From Cubamyces lactineus (lineage: Eukaryota; Basidiomycota; Agaricomycetes; Polyporales; Polyporaceae), in NCBI GenBank assembly GCA_022376465.1, contig JACDTU010000017.1:124001-188000 (forward strand): 64,000 nt of DNA, read 5' to 3'. The position numbers and the translations under genes are program-made. Every line of letters begins with the position of its first letter. The stretch's first letter is position 1. This document shows, piece by piece, positions 11,317 through 20,840 of the stretch. The notes under the pieces were generated by a model. That model searched no databases. It was given only the letters and a program-made list of their open reading frames with translations, and was not told the DNA's origin.

Positions 11317-14300
11317 TTACAGCAGCTTCTTCGCCCTTTTATACCGTTGGAGGATTTCTTTGGCATTCGGAATTAGAGCGGACTCGGGTTCCCATGTGTT
11401 CTCGGCGCTGGAGTAGCCTTTCCACTTGATTTGGTAGCGGATTCCGCCTCGTGTGGTCTTGTGTCCGACGATCGCTTCGACCTCATATTCTTCTTCTCCG
11501 TCGATAAGGTCAGGTGGTGGCCTCGTGTAGTTCGGTCCGTGGGTGTCGTTTTCCTTGTATGGGGTGAGGAAGCATGCGTGGAACACGGGGTGTACCTTCC
11601 AGTGTTTCGGCAGCTCCAGCCGATAGGTCACGGGTCCAAGTACTTCGGTGATGACAAAGGGGCCTTCCCGTTTGGGTGCGAGTTTCCGGGATGCGTAAGC
11701 GAGCTTGAGGTTCTTCCCTTCGAGCCAGACCTTCTGTCCTTTCTTGAATTGGACGAACTTTCCCTTGAACCTGTCGCGTATGACGTGTCGGGCTAGCTCG
11801 TGGGCTGCTAGGGCTTCGTCTCGGGCCTTCTGGAGGTTCACTAGCCGTTCTTGTACTGTCGGGGTGTTGGTCTTGGGGTATGCGATAGGAATCAGTGTTG
11901 GTTCGTACCCCATCATGAGGTAGAATGGTGATGCGTTCCGTGCTGAGTGGGTCCGTTGATTGTGTGCGACTTCTGCGTCGACAAGGTGTTCCGCCCATTC
12001 GTCTGGTCGGCCTTCGCAGAATATCCTGAGGTAGACTTCCAGTTCTTGATTCACTCGTTCAGTTTGTCCGTCAGTCTGCGGGTGATATGCGGTGGACGGG
12101 GAAAGGGTGATGCCTAAGAGTCTTCCTAGTTCGCGAGTGACGTTGGATACGAATTGTGGCCCTCGGTCGGATATGATCTTGCTGGGTAGTCCAAAGCGTC
12201 GGTAGACATGCCGGTGGTAAAGCGCCGCTGTGCCGATTGCGTCGATCGTCTTCTTGCATGGTGCGAAAATCACCCCCTTCGTAAGGCCATGGTCGACCAC
12301 GACCAGAATACTATCGTAGCCGTGGGATTCGGGGAGATCGGTGATGAGATCCATCGTGACGTTCTGGAATGGCCGAGTAACATCGTCAGCGGGGATTGGT
12401 TGTGGGGGCGGGGTGGTCGGGTGTGTGTTTGGCTTGTTCTGCTGGCATGTGGCACAGCCTTCGACGTATCGGGATACCATGGCATACATGCCGGGCCACC
12501 AGTATGACCGTCGTATCAGTTCTAGAGTCTTGAATTTCCCAGGGTGTCCGGCTGCCGGGGAATCGTGGTGTTGACTGATCAGGTCTCGTCGCAGGGCTTC
12601 GTCGGCCGGTACGTAGCATCGGTTCTTGTAGAAGATTAAGCCATCTCGTTCTTGCCAATCGGTGAGTGCACTTCTGATCGGGGGTGGTCCGTCGTGTTGG
12701 ATGGCAGCAAGTGCGTCGCAAAAGAGTCTGTCTTGCGTGGCCAAGTGTCGGAACCTCGGTGCCAGTCGGGTGTCCACTAGTCGTACAAAGAGGTTGTCAG
12801 GTAGCATGGTTCGTTCAGTATTGTCGTCTTCTGATCCTTGTCGGTGGTCGGGTCTTCGGGATAGCGCATCCGATTGTACCATTGCCGCGCCGGGGGTATG
12901 TACGAGTTGGATGTCGAACTGGGAGAGAAAGAGGGCCCATCGTGCTTGTCGTCTGTTCAGTTGTTGCGGGTTGCGCCAGTAGGTGAGGTTCTTGTGGTCG
13001 GATAGGATCGTAACCGGGTGCCCTGATCCTTCGAGGTAGTGTCGCCAGGCCTTCAGGGCTCGAATGATGCCAAGTAGTTCTCGGTCATAGATTTCGTAGT
13101 TCCGTTCCGCTTCGGTGAATCCTTCGGATAGATACGCGCACGGGTGCAGGTCGCCGTTGGCGTCTCGTTGTCGGAGTACTGCCCCTGTGGCCCATTGCGA
13201 GGCGTCGGATTCGACGACGAAGGGTTTGCTAATGTCGGGCATTTGCAGCACGGGGGCCGTCGCGAATCGTTGCTTCAGCATGTCGAAGGCCTTCTGGCAT
13301 TCCGTTGTCCATTCCCATTTGGCGTCTTTCTTGGTGAGCGCGTTGAGCGGTCGCGCGATCTCCGAGAAGTGGTCGATGAATCGTCGGTAAAAGTTGCCGA
13401 ATCCAAGGAATGATCGAACGTCCTTGACGGTTGTCGGTTCTGGCCAATCGAGTATTCCCTTTATCTTGATAGGGTCCATGGAGATCCGGTTCTCGCTGAT
13501 GATCATTCCAAGATACTCCACTTCTGGTGCGTCGAATATGCACTTCTCTAGCTTGAGGTAGAGGTCGTGTTCTTTGAGTCGTTCCAGGACACGTAAGGTC
13601 CTTCTTCGGTGTTCGTCCAGGTCTGCCGAAAAGATCAGTATGTCGTCCATGTAAATCACTACCCATCCTTCGTCGATCATGTCTGCGAAGATCGCGTTCA
13701 TCATAGCTTGAAAGGCCGAGGGGGAGTTCCGCAGTCCAAAGAACATGACCATTGGTTCGTATAGCCCTTTGCTGGTTCGGAAGGCGGCCTTCCATTGATC
13801 ACCGTCCTTGATACGGACGTTGTTGTATCCCGATCGGAGGTCCAGTTTGGAGAAAACCTTCGCTCCGCGCAGCTTGTCGACCAATTCTGATATGAGCGGT
13901 AGTGGGTACTTGTTGGGGACGGTTCCTTCGTTGAGGTATCGATAATCTTGGCAGGGTCGTAGTGTTCCGTCTTTCTTGCCGACGAAGAAGAATGGGGATG
14001 CCATCGGCGAGTTCGAGGGTCGGATGTAGCCTTTTCGTAGGTTCTCTCGGATGAATTCTTCCTCGGCTTCGAGTTCCTTGGGCGTGAGTTGATATCGCTT
14101 GAAGTCCTTCGGGGTAAAGCCTTCCTTGAGTTCAATGGCCAGGTCCCAGGGTCGTGATGGTGGGAATCGTTCGGACGCCTTCCTTTCAAAGATGGCGGCA
14201 TATCCTCGGTACGGTTCGGGGAGCATCTCTTCGAAAGTCTTCTTCTCTTCCTGTGCTTGGTGCTGTTGTGCGAGTGCCATTGCGGGATTGACCTTTGCTC

Positions 14301-15165
14301 GGATCCAGACGTTGGCTGCAATTGCAAATCGAAGTCCTTGTGGGGCTCGTCGGATTCTTCCGATGGTGGGTCCAGGTCCAATCTTCGTGGGTTCGTAGTC
14401 GTGTTCCGTGGTGAGGGGGGATCCGGGTCGAGGCATATCTCCGTGCCATTCTGTCGCGTGCGGTGTTATCATGGCTTCGTGTTCTCCGCGAAGATAAGCT
14501 ATCAGCAGATCTTGGTCATTGGGTTCTTCTTCCGGGTGCACGTCGGAGAGGGTAACTCGTTCGATGTTCTCGTAGATTGGTTCTTGGGTCGATGCTTCCT
14601 CGGTCACGTCTTCGTCTTCTTCTTCTGTTTCTTCGTCCGGTTCTTCTTCGACTGGCTTGGGTCTTCCGGTGAAGGGGTCTTGATCTGGGAACCACATTGC
14701 ACGCAGATGTTCCACAATTGTTCGGTTCACCCGGGCGGGGTCGATATCAAGGGTCCCTTTCGTGAAGTCGATGTTGGCATTGACGCGCTGCAGCCATGGC
14801 AGGCCCAGGATGATTGGTTCCTTTCCTAGCGACGTAATCAGGAACCGCACAATGTGTCGGTGGCGCCCAGCTTCAATTTCAAGGACTGCGCATTTCTTGA
14901 TATCGCCTGCTTCATTCCTGGTTCCGTCAGCGTTGTATACTCGGATCGGGGCTTTCAGCGATTTGAGCGGGAAGTTGTGCTCTTTCGCAAACCTGTGGTC
15001 CATGAATACTTCTCCTGCTCCCGTGTCGATGAGGGCTTTCGTTTCGACGTTTAGGTCCGCGTGGATAGATAGCGGAATTCTCATAGACTGTCGAGAAGTC
15101 TGCGCTACTATTACACGGCGGACCTTAGTACGCGGTCGTGACGTCGAGACACGCCGGTTCTTCAA
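11317..15165 (-). CDS. pol: pol: protease, reverse transcriptase, RNase H, integrase, chromodomain
   Basis: Polyprotein frame of 1282 codons, beginning in the -1 frame at the gag stop. Landmarks in order: aspartic protease LIDTGAGEVFMDHRF (about 40-55); a linker rich in Glu; reverse transcriptase with YMDDILIFS; RNase H with VVESDAS and LSDHKNLTYW; integrase HHCC zinc region (H...H, CATC); the integrase core, including ISDRGPQFVS and YHPQTDGQTERVNQELE; and a C-terminal chromodomain (YEVEAIVGHK ... YQIKWKGYSSAENTWEPE). No own ATG stands at the beginning, which supports translation by frameshifting from gag. Chromodomains of such integrases steer insertion to marked chromatin, which is known for the family and not tested here. 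Confidence 0.96.
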   Translation of the reverse strand: MKNRRVSTSRPRTKVRRVIVAQTSRQSMRIPLSIHADLNVETKALIDTGAGEVFMDHRFAKEHNFPLKSLKAPIRVYNADGTRNEAGDIKKCAVLEIEAGRHRHIVRFLITSLGKEPIILGLPWLQRVNANIDFTKGTLDIDPARVNRTIVEHLRAMWFPDQDPFTGRPKPVEEEPDEETEEEDEDVTEEASTQEPIYENIERVTLSDVHPEEEPNDQDLLIAYLRGEHEAMITPHATEWHGDMPRPGSPLTTEHDYEPTKIGPGPTIGRIRRAPQGLRFAIAANVWIRAKVNPAMALAQQHQAQEEKKTFEEMLPEPYRGYAAIFERKASERFPPSRPWDLAIELKEGFTPKDFKRYQLTPKELEAEEEFIRENLRKGYIRPSNSPMASPFFFVGKKDGTLRPCQDYRYLNEGTVPNKYPLPLISELVDKLRGAKVFSKLDLRSGYNNVRIKDGDQWKAAFRTSKGLYEPMVMFFGLRNSPSAFQAMMNAIFADMIDEGWVVIYMDDILIFSADLDEHRRRTLRVLERLKEHDLYLKLEKCIFDAPEVEYLGMIISENRISMDPIKIKGILDWPEPTTVKDVRSFLGFGNFYRRFIDHFSEIARPLNALTKKDAKWEWTTECQKAFDMLKQRFATAPVLQMPDISKPFVVESDASQWATGAVLRQRDANGDLHPCAYLSEGFTEAERNYEIYDRELLGIIRALKAWRHYLEGSGHPVTILSDHKNLTYWRNPQQLNRRQARWALFLSQFDIQLVHTPGAAMVQSDALSRRPDHRQGSEDDNTERTMLPDNLFVRLVDTRLAPRFRHLATQDRLFCDALAAIQHDGPPPIRSALTDWQERDGLIFYKNRCYVPADEALRRDLISQHHDSPAAGHPGKFKTLELIRRSYWWPGMYAMVSRYVEGCATCQQNKPNTHPTTPPPQPIPADDVTRPFQNVTMDLITDLPESHGYDSILVVVDHGLTKGVIFAPCKKTIDAIGTAALYHRHVYRRFGLPSKIISDRGPQFVSNVTRELGRLLGITLSPSTAYHPQTDGQTERVNQELEVYLRIFCEGRPDEWAEHLVDAEVAHNQRTHSARNASPFYLMMGYEPTLIPIAYPKTNTPTVQERLVNLQKARDEALAAHELARHVIRDRFKGKFVQFKKGQKVWLEGKNLKLAYASRKLAPKREGPFVITEVLGPVTYRLELPKHWKVHPVFHACFLTPYKENDTHGPNYTRPPPDLIDGEEEYEVEAIVGHKTTRGGIRYQIKWKGYSSAENTWEPESALIPNAKEILQRYKRAKKLL

Positions 15166-16163
15166 AAACCCTCGTTGGAGAAGCTTGCGAGGATTTCCTT
15201 CGCGTCTTGGTCTTCTTCTAGCCCCTTCAGAGCGGTGCGGATCCTTGCTGCGATAAGCTGCTTCTTGTCAGCCGCTTGGCTGTCGATGGATTTGATGTCT
15301 TCATCATCGTCGCTCTCGTCTTCTTCGACCTCGGTGATGCGGGCCTTGGCGGCAGGCTTCGTCTTCTTACGGTCGTTGGTTCTTCTGTTGGGGCACTGCC
15401 GCGCTAGATGCCCTATCTGGTGGCAATTGAAGCATCGTCCTTCTCGGTAGTGCTTCTCACGTTCTTCGGTCGTCATCTTGTCGACATCCATGGCGTCAGG
15501 GTCGCGTTCTTGCGGTCGGGGTCTGTACGGCTTGTACGTAGGTCGGAAGGTCGAGGTCTTCCCGTCGTATGCTCTTCCCAGGTGATACTGCTGTTCGAGA
15601 GTGGAGGCTCGGAGGTAGAGTTCGCTGGCATCCTTCGGTAGGGGGTACATCCCGAAGATCTTCTCTCGAAGGGGACGGTTGAGTCCAGCGTAGAAGAAGT
15701 CGGCAATGACTTCGAACTCTGTGATTCCGCATCGCGAGATGATCGACTTGAACTCGGCGATGTAGTCTTCGACTTTCTTGCTTCCTTGCTTCAGGTTTCG
15801 CAGCAGTACACGGGCGCTGGCCTTCTGGTCGATGTCGTCGAATGCCTCCAGTAGTTGCTTCTTGAAGTCGTCCCATGTTCCGTAGTTGGGTTCGATGCGT
15901 TCTTCGCCTGGTCTTCGGTTCTTGTTCTGGTCGGCTGCCTGCCGTTCTACGTCTTCAATGAAGGTGCGGGCCCAGGTTCCGGCGGTGCCCCCGTTCATCA
16001 GCATAAGGCAGAAGACGATCTTCATTTCGTCGGTGGCGTAGGTCTTCTTGTTCATCGTGAGGTAGAGGGAGCATTTCTGCAACCACTCCACTACTTCGCC
16101 CCGCTTCCCTGAGAACTCTGGGGGCATCTTGAGCTTGATCTCGTTCGTCTTTTCTTCAGCCAT
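15162..16163 (-). CDS. gag: gag (capsid/nucleocapsid)
   Basis: 333-residue structural protein. The N-terminal two thirds match the Ty3/gypsy capsid fold (PPEFSGKRGEVVEWLQKC, then WARTFIEDVERQA, then a retrotrans-gag region with FKKQLLEAFDDID and LRNLKQGSKKVEDYIAEF). One zinc knuckle follows near residue 255 (CFNCHQIGHLARQC, CX2CX4HX4C). The C-terminus is acidic and ends SNEGF. The start is the first ATG, 12 nt after the stop of an upstream AUG-less open frame. Confidence 0.95.
   Translation of the reverse strand: MAEEKTNEIKLKMPPEFSGKRGEVVEWLQKCSLYLTMNKKTYATDEMKIVFCLMLMNGGTAGTWARTFIEDVERQAADQNKNRRPGEERIEPNYGTWDDFKKQLLEAFDDIDQKASARVLLRNLKQGSKKVEDYIAEFKSIISRCGITEFEVIADFFYAGLNRPLREKIFGMYPLPKDASELYLRASTLEQQYHLGRAYDGKTSTFRPTYKPYRPRPQERDPDAMDVDKMTTEEREKHYREGRCFNCHQIGHLARQCPNRRTNDRKKTKPAAKARITEVEEDESDDDEDIKSIDSQAADKKQLIAARIRTALKGLEEDQDAKEILASFSNEGF
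15165..15171 (-). promoter_or_regulatory. Candidate -1 frameshift heptamer GGGTTTT
   Basis: In the gag frame the last codons read GAG GGT TTT TGA. The heptamer G-GGT-TTT fits the X-XXY-YYZ rule for -1 slippage and is followed immediately by the gag stop. After slipping, reading continues GGG TTT TTG AAG into pol. A downstream stem-loop was not assessed. Confidence 0.6.
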
Positions 16164-16175
16164 CGTGGCTTCGGT

Positions 16176-16691
16176 TCAGCCTTCGGGTTCGTTCGTGGTT
16201 CGGTTCGATTCTTCTTGAGGGGTCTTCCCTACGGGTTCTGGTGCGGCTTCGCTTCCCTCCGGGTCGTGGTCGTCGTTCGAAGTTCTTGTAGCGTTCTCGC
16301 TTTCTGGTTCACTCTCCTCGAGTATCTCTGCCTGAGCTGGTCTGGGAGTAGTGAAGTCTACCGGGGAAGGTTGTTCTGGTTCTGTTCTCGGTTCCGGGGT
16401 GGCCGCTGGTTCCTCCGGAAGTTCGTCTCCAAGTGATATTTCGCGGTAGCGTCTTCGGTAGTCGGGGTCGATGTCAAGGCAGTTCCGCCAGGTGAGAGGG
16501 ACTTCGGTGAAGTGCCAGGACTTGTTCTTCCAGAAGACTTGTTGCCCTTCGTAGTAGACTAGCTTGGCTTCCTTGTCAACCGCAAATTCTTTCGGTATTG
16601 ACGCCGTGTTGTTCGGTTCGGGGCCGCTCTGTCTTGAGCGGGTGTCGTGTGTCGAGATCTGGGTAGATCGACGGGTTCTGGTGAGCTCGAC
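16176..16691 (-). other. AUG-less open frame between the 5' LTR and gag
   Basis: 171 sense codons run from a TAG just inside the LTR to a TGA at 16178-16176, without any ATG. The first half looks protein-like (KLVYYEGQQVFWKNKSWHF, then a Leu/Trp-containing segment). The second half is Glu/Pro/Ser-rich. It could be translated from a non-AUG codon, be reached after splicing, or simply be an untranslated leader with an old coding origin. Confidence 0.45.
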
Positions 16692-16693
16692 CT
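16684..16693 (-). other. Self-primer-like binding site (AGGTCGAGCT)
   Basis: Two nucleotides inside the 5' LTR. It is exactly complementary to AGCTCGACCT, which lies about 33 nt downstream of the LTR TATA box, where transcription should start. No sequence beginning TGG (complement of a tRNA CCA end) follows the LTR. This is the arrangement known from Tf1/sushi elements, whose RNA folds back to prime itself. Confidence 0.65.
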
Positions 16694-16695
16694 AA

Positions 16696-17112
16696 TGTTA
16701 CGACGAGCCTAGATCGGTCACAGCGAGCGACGTCCTAGGGATCGGACCAGAGGTCTCCAGTAGTTCGAGTCGAGTAGAGGTTCAGAGGAATAGGCAATGG
16801 ATAACCAGGTCGAGCTGAGGATCCCGAGTGGATCCTCTGGTCTTAAATACAGGAAGAGAGACATGGACACGTCAGCGCCACGTAGGCGCCACGTACCGTG
16901 AGAGTCCAGTATAACTACGTAGAGTCAGGGCTGGGAGTACAGATGATGTGGCGATGACGTGGCGGAAGGTGATAGGGTAGTAATACAACAGCCGTGTGAA
17001 CCGGTGGGAAAGGGTGACGTGGCATGGGAAAGGATGACGTGGCATAACGGAGGCACGAGGGAGAGAGAGGAAAAGGAAACTGGGTGACCGTGACACAGTG
17101 AGCGTCGTAACA
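16696..17112 (-). repeat. LTR (5' LTR of the element)
   Basis: 417 bp, identical to 9456-9872 by direct reading. It carries the promoter for the minus-strand element RNA. Several GTGACGTGGCA-type short direct repeats occur within it. Confidence 0.95.
16843..16849 (-). promoter_or_regulatory. TATA box of the 5' LTR
   Basis: TATTTAA on the element's coding strand. The predicted start at about 16816 is 33 nt downstream and coincides with the sequence complementary to the primer site. The same box in the other LTR is at 9603-9609. Confidence 0.6.
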
Positions 17113-17220
17113 GAAGGGGCTCGTGCCATCAAGGTAAGTATGAGGTGTTACCATGTCCGTCCGAGGCTTATATACCTGGACGTTGTGCGCACGGACCAGG
17201 CGCAATGTTTCACAACGAGG
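17113..17220 (-). repeat. Dispersed repeat copy A, right part
   Basis: Continuation of the repeat interrupted by the retrotransposon, starting with the duplicated GAAGG. In reverse complement it matches 35431-35536. It includes a TATATAA motif and the shared segment ACACCTCATACTTACC. Similarity fades beyond about 17220. Confidence 0.75.
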
Positions 17221-17475
17221 ACATTTCGTATCGCATCGACATCGCAGCGGAACGCTATGCTGCACTGGAGGGTTGCTGAGTATCAAGTCATGAGGTTCGA
17301 TTCTTGGAAGGGGCACATTCTCTTGGATTGGAGAGATATCTCATTCGTTCACCACCTGCGGATAATCACAGCTCACTAGGAACATTCGAACTAATTGAAC
17401 GACGTTCCATTGCAAAGCACAATATGTAGACCACGCATACTGGCATATTATCTGCAAGGCGCGAATACGCAGCAA

Positions 17476-18912
17476 TCACTGACCGTGACGCCGCCGGTGC
17501 CCACCAACAACACCCCGTCTCCTCGCCCCCGTCGCAAACGACACCTCCAACGCCGGTGCGTTCAAGTACCCGTCGATTACCTCGCGGGGCACCGACGTCT
17601 GCGTATAATCCCAGCCCGTCAGCCGCTGAATCGCAATGCTGTCCGTCTGCACGTCCAACACGACCCCATAGGTGACTTTGTCCGTCGTCGGCCGCGCGAA
17701 AAAGTTGGTACTCCCCGAACCCGTCGCGCCTTTCACTGAGTAGATCTCCGAGATGCCCTGATTCGGGTCCGCTCCAACAAGCGTTTCGAGGATGTCGAGC
17801 TCGCCGCACCCGCCTGGGCTGCCCTCCCCACGGCAGTTGCACCCGTACTCGGCTGAGCGCACGACCTGCGCATTCAGCGCCCAGATCGCGGGCACCTTCG
17901 ACGCGTCTGACGAGGGCGGCATGTCGAACGTGACCACGAACATCTTCGAGTCCGCCCAGCCGTGGTTTGCGGCGCCCCGCGCGAAGCCGTCGCACGGGCT
18001 GTCGTCGCATGTCTGCGCGGTCATGATGTTCTGTGTGGAGGCGTACGGACGTGAGATGCAGGGGAAGAAATGATCGACAGGAAATCACGTACGATCTCGT
18101 GGTCCTCGTCGAGGAAGCCGCTCGCAACTTCTGCATTCGCAGCAGTAGTCGCGTCCGTCCACGCACCATTAGCAAACGACTGGCTGTTCCCACCACAGAC
18201 TGCCCAGCAGCATTCAGTCCGACATTCGGTTTGTATATACGTGAGTCGGTCGCTTACTGGAGAACACGCCGCTCTTATCCCCACCAAGGTTGTTCATGAA
18301 GACGAGGTTGTTCGGGGCCTGCCCGGCAGCCCACGAGCTCACCTGCGCCCACGTCGTAGCGTTGGTGTTCGCTGGCTGGTACACGGCAATGTTGTACAAG
18401 TTCAACGGTCCGCGGAAGTTGAACGTCATCTCTTCGTTGAAGGGTGCGAGCGCGCCTGTGTAGATGGGCCGCAATACGATCAATCATCTGTGCAGCAGCG
18501 GGTAGCATCACGATCACAGCAGCGTTGATCGCAATGAACGCTCGCGATGTTGGACGGAGGCACGGCCACCAACCCCACGAATCAACGGAAGCAAGAAACT
18601 GAGGGTCGCACGAGTACGACGCAAAGGTACGAGCGAAGGAAGAAGAGAAGAAGGGACATGACGCGTACCGCTGATCTGCTTCGGCTGCGTGATGCAGAAC
18701 GGGTTCACGTCGCAAGACGGGAACGTCCCCGGAATGAGGTTCGTCACCTGGTTGTACGTCCCCGTCGCGCCGACGTTCGTGTACTTGAGTCCCGTCAGCG
18801 AGCCCGAGGTTGTTGCGGGGCTGACAAGGTTGTCCGTCGACTGTTGTGCGAGCGCACCGGGGCTCAAGAAGCAGTACGCCGCGAGCGTGACGAAGGGAGG
18901 CGAAAGACGCAT
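17476..18912 (-). CDS. TOS1-like secreted cell-wall glycosidase, paralogue 1
   Basis: Secreted fungal cell-wall protein of the TOS1/YJL171C family. Four exons: 18912-18669, 18455-18258, 18199-18093 and 18030-17476, giving 367 residues. Signal peptide about 1-22 (FVTLAAYCFLSPGALA). The N-terminal TOS1 region has LKYTNVGATGTYNQVTN and PFCITQPKQISG. The C-terminal region has ANHGWADSKMFVVTFDMP, PAIWALNAQVV and GCGELDILE. The last contains an E-x-D-x-x-E pattern like the active site of GH16-type beta-glucanases, so glucan remodelling is likely but inferred. Intron 1 is 213 bp; introns 2 and 3 are 58 and 62 bp. Paralogue 2 (61862-63088) lacks intron 3. The C-terminus is basic (RRRGVVGG...), with no GPI-type tail. 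Confidence 0.88.
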
Positions 18913-19277
18913 CCTGTTAGTGATACGAAGGCGGAAAGGCGAATACGGAACGGAGCGACGGCCTGCCAGAGGCACGAAATGTCGAAGGAATGCGGAAGCG
19001 AACGGAGGGGGTCAACCAGAGGCCAACAGAGCATCGCGCGAGCCTTTTGAATATCGCAGGGCCCTTGGGCCGTCTGCGGGTGATACGCAGCCATACCGCA
19101 TCAATGCTCGATACACAGCCGCGCAGCGACTCGTCGGTGCCGTAGTCTCGCGACGAGGTCGAGACGAGATGCGATGCCAGACTGGAGCGACCTCGAATGG
19201 GTTTTGAACAGACATCGTATTGGTATATGTATGGACGCACCACTAAGGATCATCAACCATCACTCCGGAGTCCGAGC
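18913..19277. other. Intergenic, promoter of TOS1-like paralogue 1
   Basis: 365 bp between two minus-strand genes. No further gene or repeat is seen. Confidence 0.5.
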
Positions 19278-20840
19278 TCAACCTGTCGTCGCCTCCCCTG
19301 CGGCTGGCACTTCCTGTTTTGCTTCCGCGTCCTCCGCCTCTTGCGCTTTCGCGGCCGCCTCCTCCGCCTTAACCCGCTCCGCGTCCTCCGCTTCCCAAGC
19401 CTTCAAGCGCGCCTCGTACCACTCCCAAACGGCCCTCCCCACCGCCTCTCCGCCGTACTCGCCATCATCCTCCAACGCCACGGCCCCATCCTGCTTCTTC
19501 GCTTCTCCACCCTTCTTGCCTTCCTCGGCTGCCGGCAGGGGCGGGCGCGGCACGTCTATTGGGACTACAGCACACTCGCGGTAGAGCGCACCCGGCTTGA
19601 GCACCTCCACGTTGCCCGTCCTTCTCGGGCGCGATGGCTTCTCTTCCTGCTCTTCCTGGGAAGCTGCCGCCCGCTCTGCCTCTGCCTTCTTCTCCTCGTC
19701 TGCCGCGGCGTCGACCTTGAGCTGTGCACGCTTGAGTGGGGTTGGGAGGAAGAGAACGTGCAGGAGCGTTTGGAGCGCGGACTGGGACGTCTTTGCGAGC
19801 AGCACGAGCAGCGGGAAGAGCACGATATACGAAAGCGACCATGCGCGCTCAGTCGCTCCGAGGAATGGTGCGATCGTGTCGCGGCGGCTGATGCCTAGGC
19901 AGGCAGCGACGGATATGATGTTCGACGGTTGTGGTGTGGCTGGCTCTGCTTGCTTCGATTTCGCTTTGGGGTCCTCAGCGCAATTGGGCAGAGAGTCAAG
20001 GATGCGCTGGAGGTGGCGCGTGAGGACGACAGTGCGGAGGGCGCGATGGCCTTCTGCGATGACAAGCGGCTGCGCGGCAGGCTGCGTCGAAGGAGTGGAG
20101 TTAAGGAAGGTAGGGAAGGTGGGCAGCGCCGCGGCGTAGAAGGGGTTGACAACGTGTACGATACGAATGTCCCGCTCGACTGGGGCTACGAGCAGCGCAG
20201 GTAGAAGCAGTGTGGTGAGCAGGAACGACGCGAGCGAGGCCGCTTCACGCTGTTTTTCCTCTCGCCCTTCCTTGTCGCGCCGCGCCTTCCCACCGAAAAA
20301 CCATATCCTTCCTATGCTCGGATACTCGTGAGCGAAGACGAGCGCGTCGAGGCGGGTGTCGTTGCCAGTCAAGAACGACGTGCAGAATTTGCGTATGGAC
20401 GTTGGCGAATTGAGGTCACAGTGCTCGGCGTAAATGTTCTCGTTCTTGGTCGTTGAGCGCAGAAGCTGAAGAATCAAGGACGGCACGGGGTGTGAGAGAG
20501 GGTAAGGGGAGAGGGCGATCACATGTGCTCCTCGCTTTGCGAGCGCAGTAAGCGTAACGAGGCCTAACGGTGTAAACGGACCCTAGTAGAGGTATCAGTT
20601 ACAATCCACTCCCTTGCCTCCGCCTCCATTGCGTCGCGATCCGACCGGTGTATACTTTCAAAGCGGGATACGCACCGTCAAGAGAATAACACGCGCATGC
20701 AGGTCCCGCTCGCGGGTCGTCGGACGACCCTGCGTATACGCATATATGACGACCAGTAGAGTTCCCGCAACTAGCGCATACGGCCAGTATTCGAGTGGTA
20801 GGATAGTAGTGGCAGCGGTGTAGATGACCTGGAGGACCAT
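19278..20840 (-). CDS. Membrane-anchored SDR-like (Rossmann-fold) protein
   Basis: 489-residue protein, exons 20840-20676 and 20582-19278, intron 93 bp, phase 0. A hydrophobic N-terminal helix (about 17-35) is followed by a Rossmann-type start: VILLTGPFTPLGLVTLTALAKRG, then HCDLNSPTSIRKF and LDALVFAHEY, as in short-chain dehydrogenases. A second hydrophobic segment (SYIVLFPLLVLLA) lies near residue 320. The C-terminus is a charged Ala/Glu-rich coiled-coil-like tail. The usual Tyr-x3-Lys pair is not evident where expected, so catalysis is doubtful. It could belong to the divergent ER-membrane oxidoreductases that include yeast YNL181W; substrate unknown. Confidence 0.75.

Larger units (their letters stand above)
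9456..17112 (-). mobile_element. Intact Ty3/gypsy chromovirus LTR retrotransposon (7657 bp)
   Basis: Complete element transcribed on the minus strand. It has two 417-bp LTRs that I read as identical, a 5-bp target duplication, a self-primer-like site, gag, pol (protease, reverse transcriptase, RNase H, integrase, chromodomain) and three extra downstream ORFs. No stop codon or frameshift damages any ORF. Identical LTRs and intact ORFs mean a very recent insertion. The domain order and the integrase-linked chromodomain place it among chromoviruses. The complementary 5' RNA end and primer site point to the Tf1/sushi branch. It lies inside an older dispersed repeat. Confidence 0.96.
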
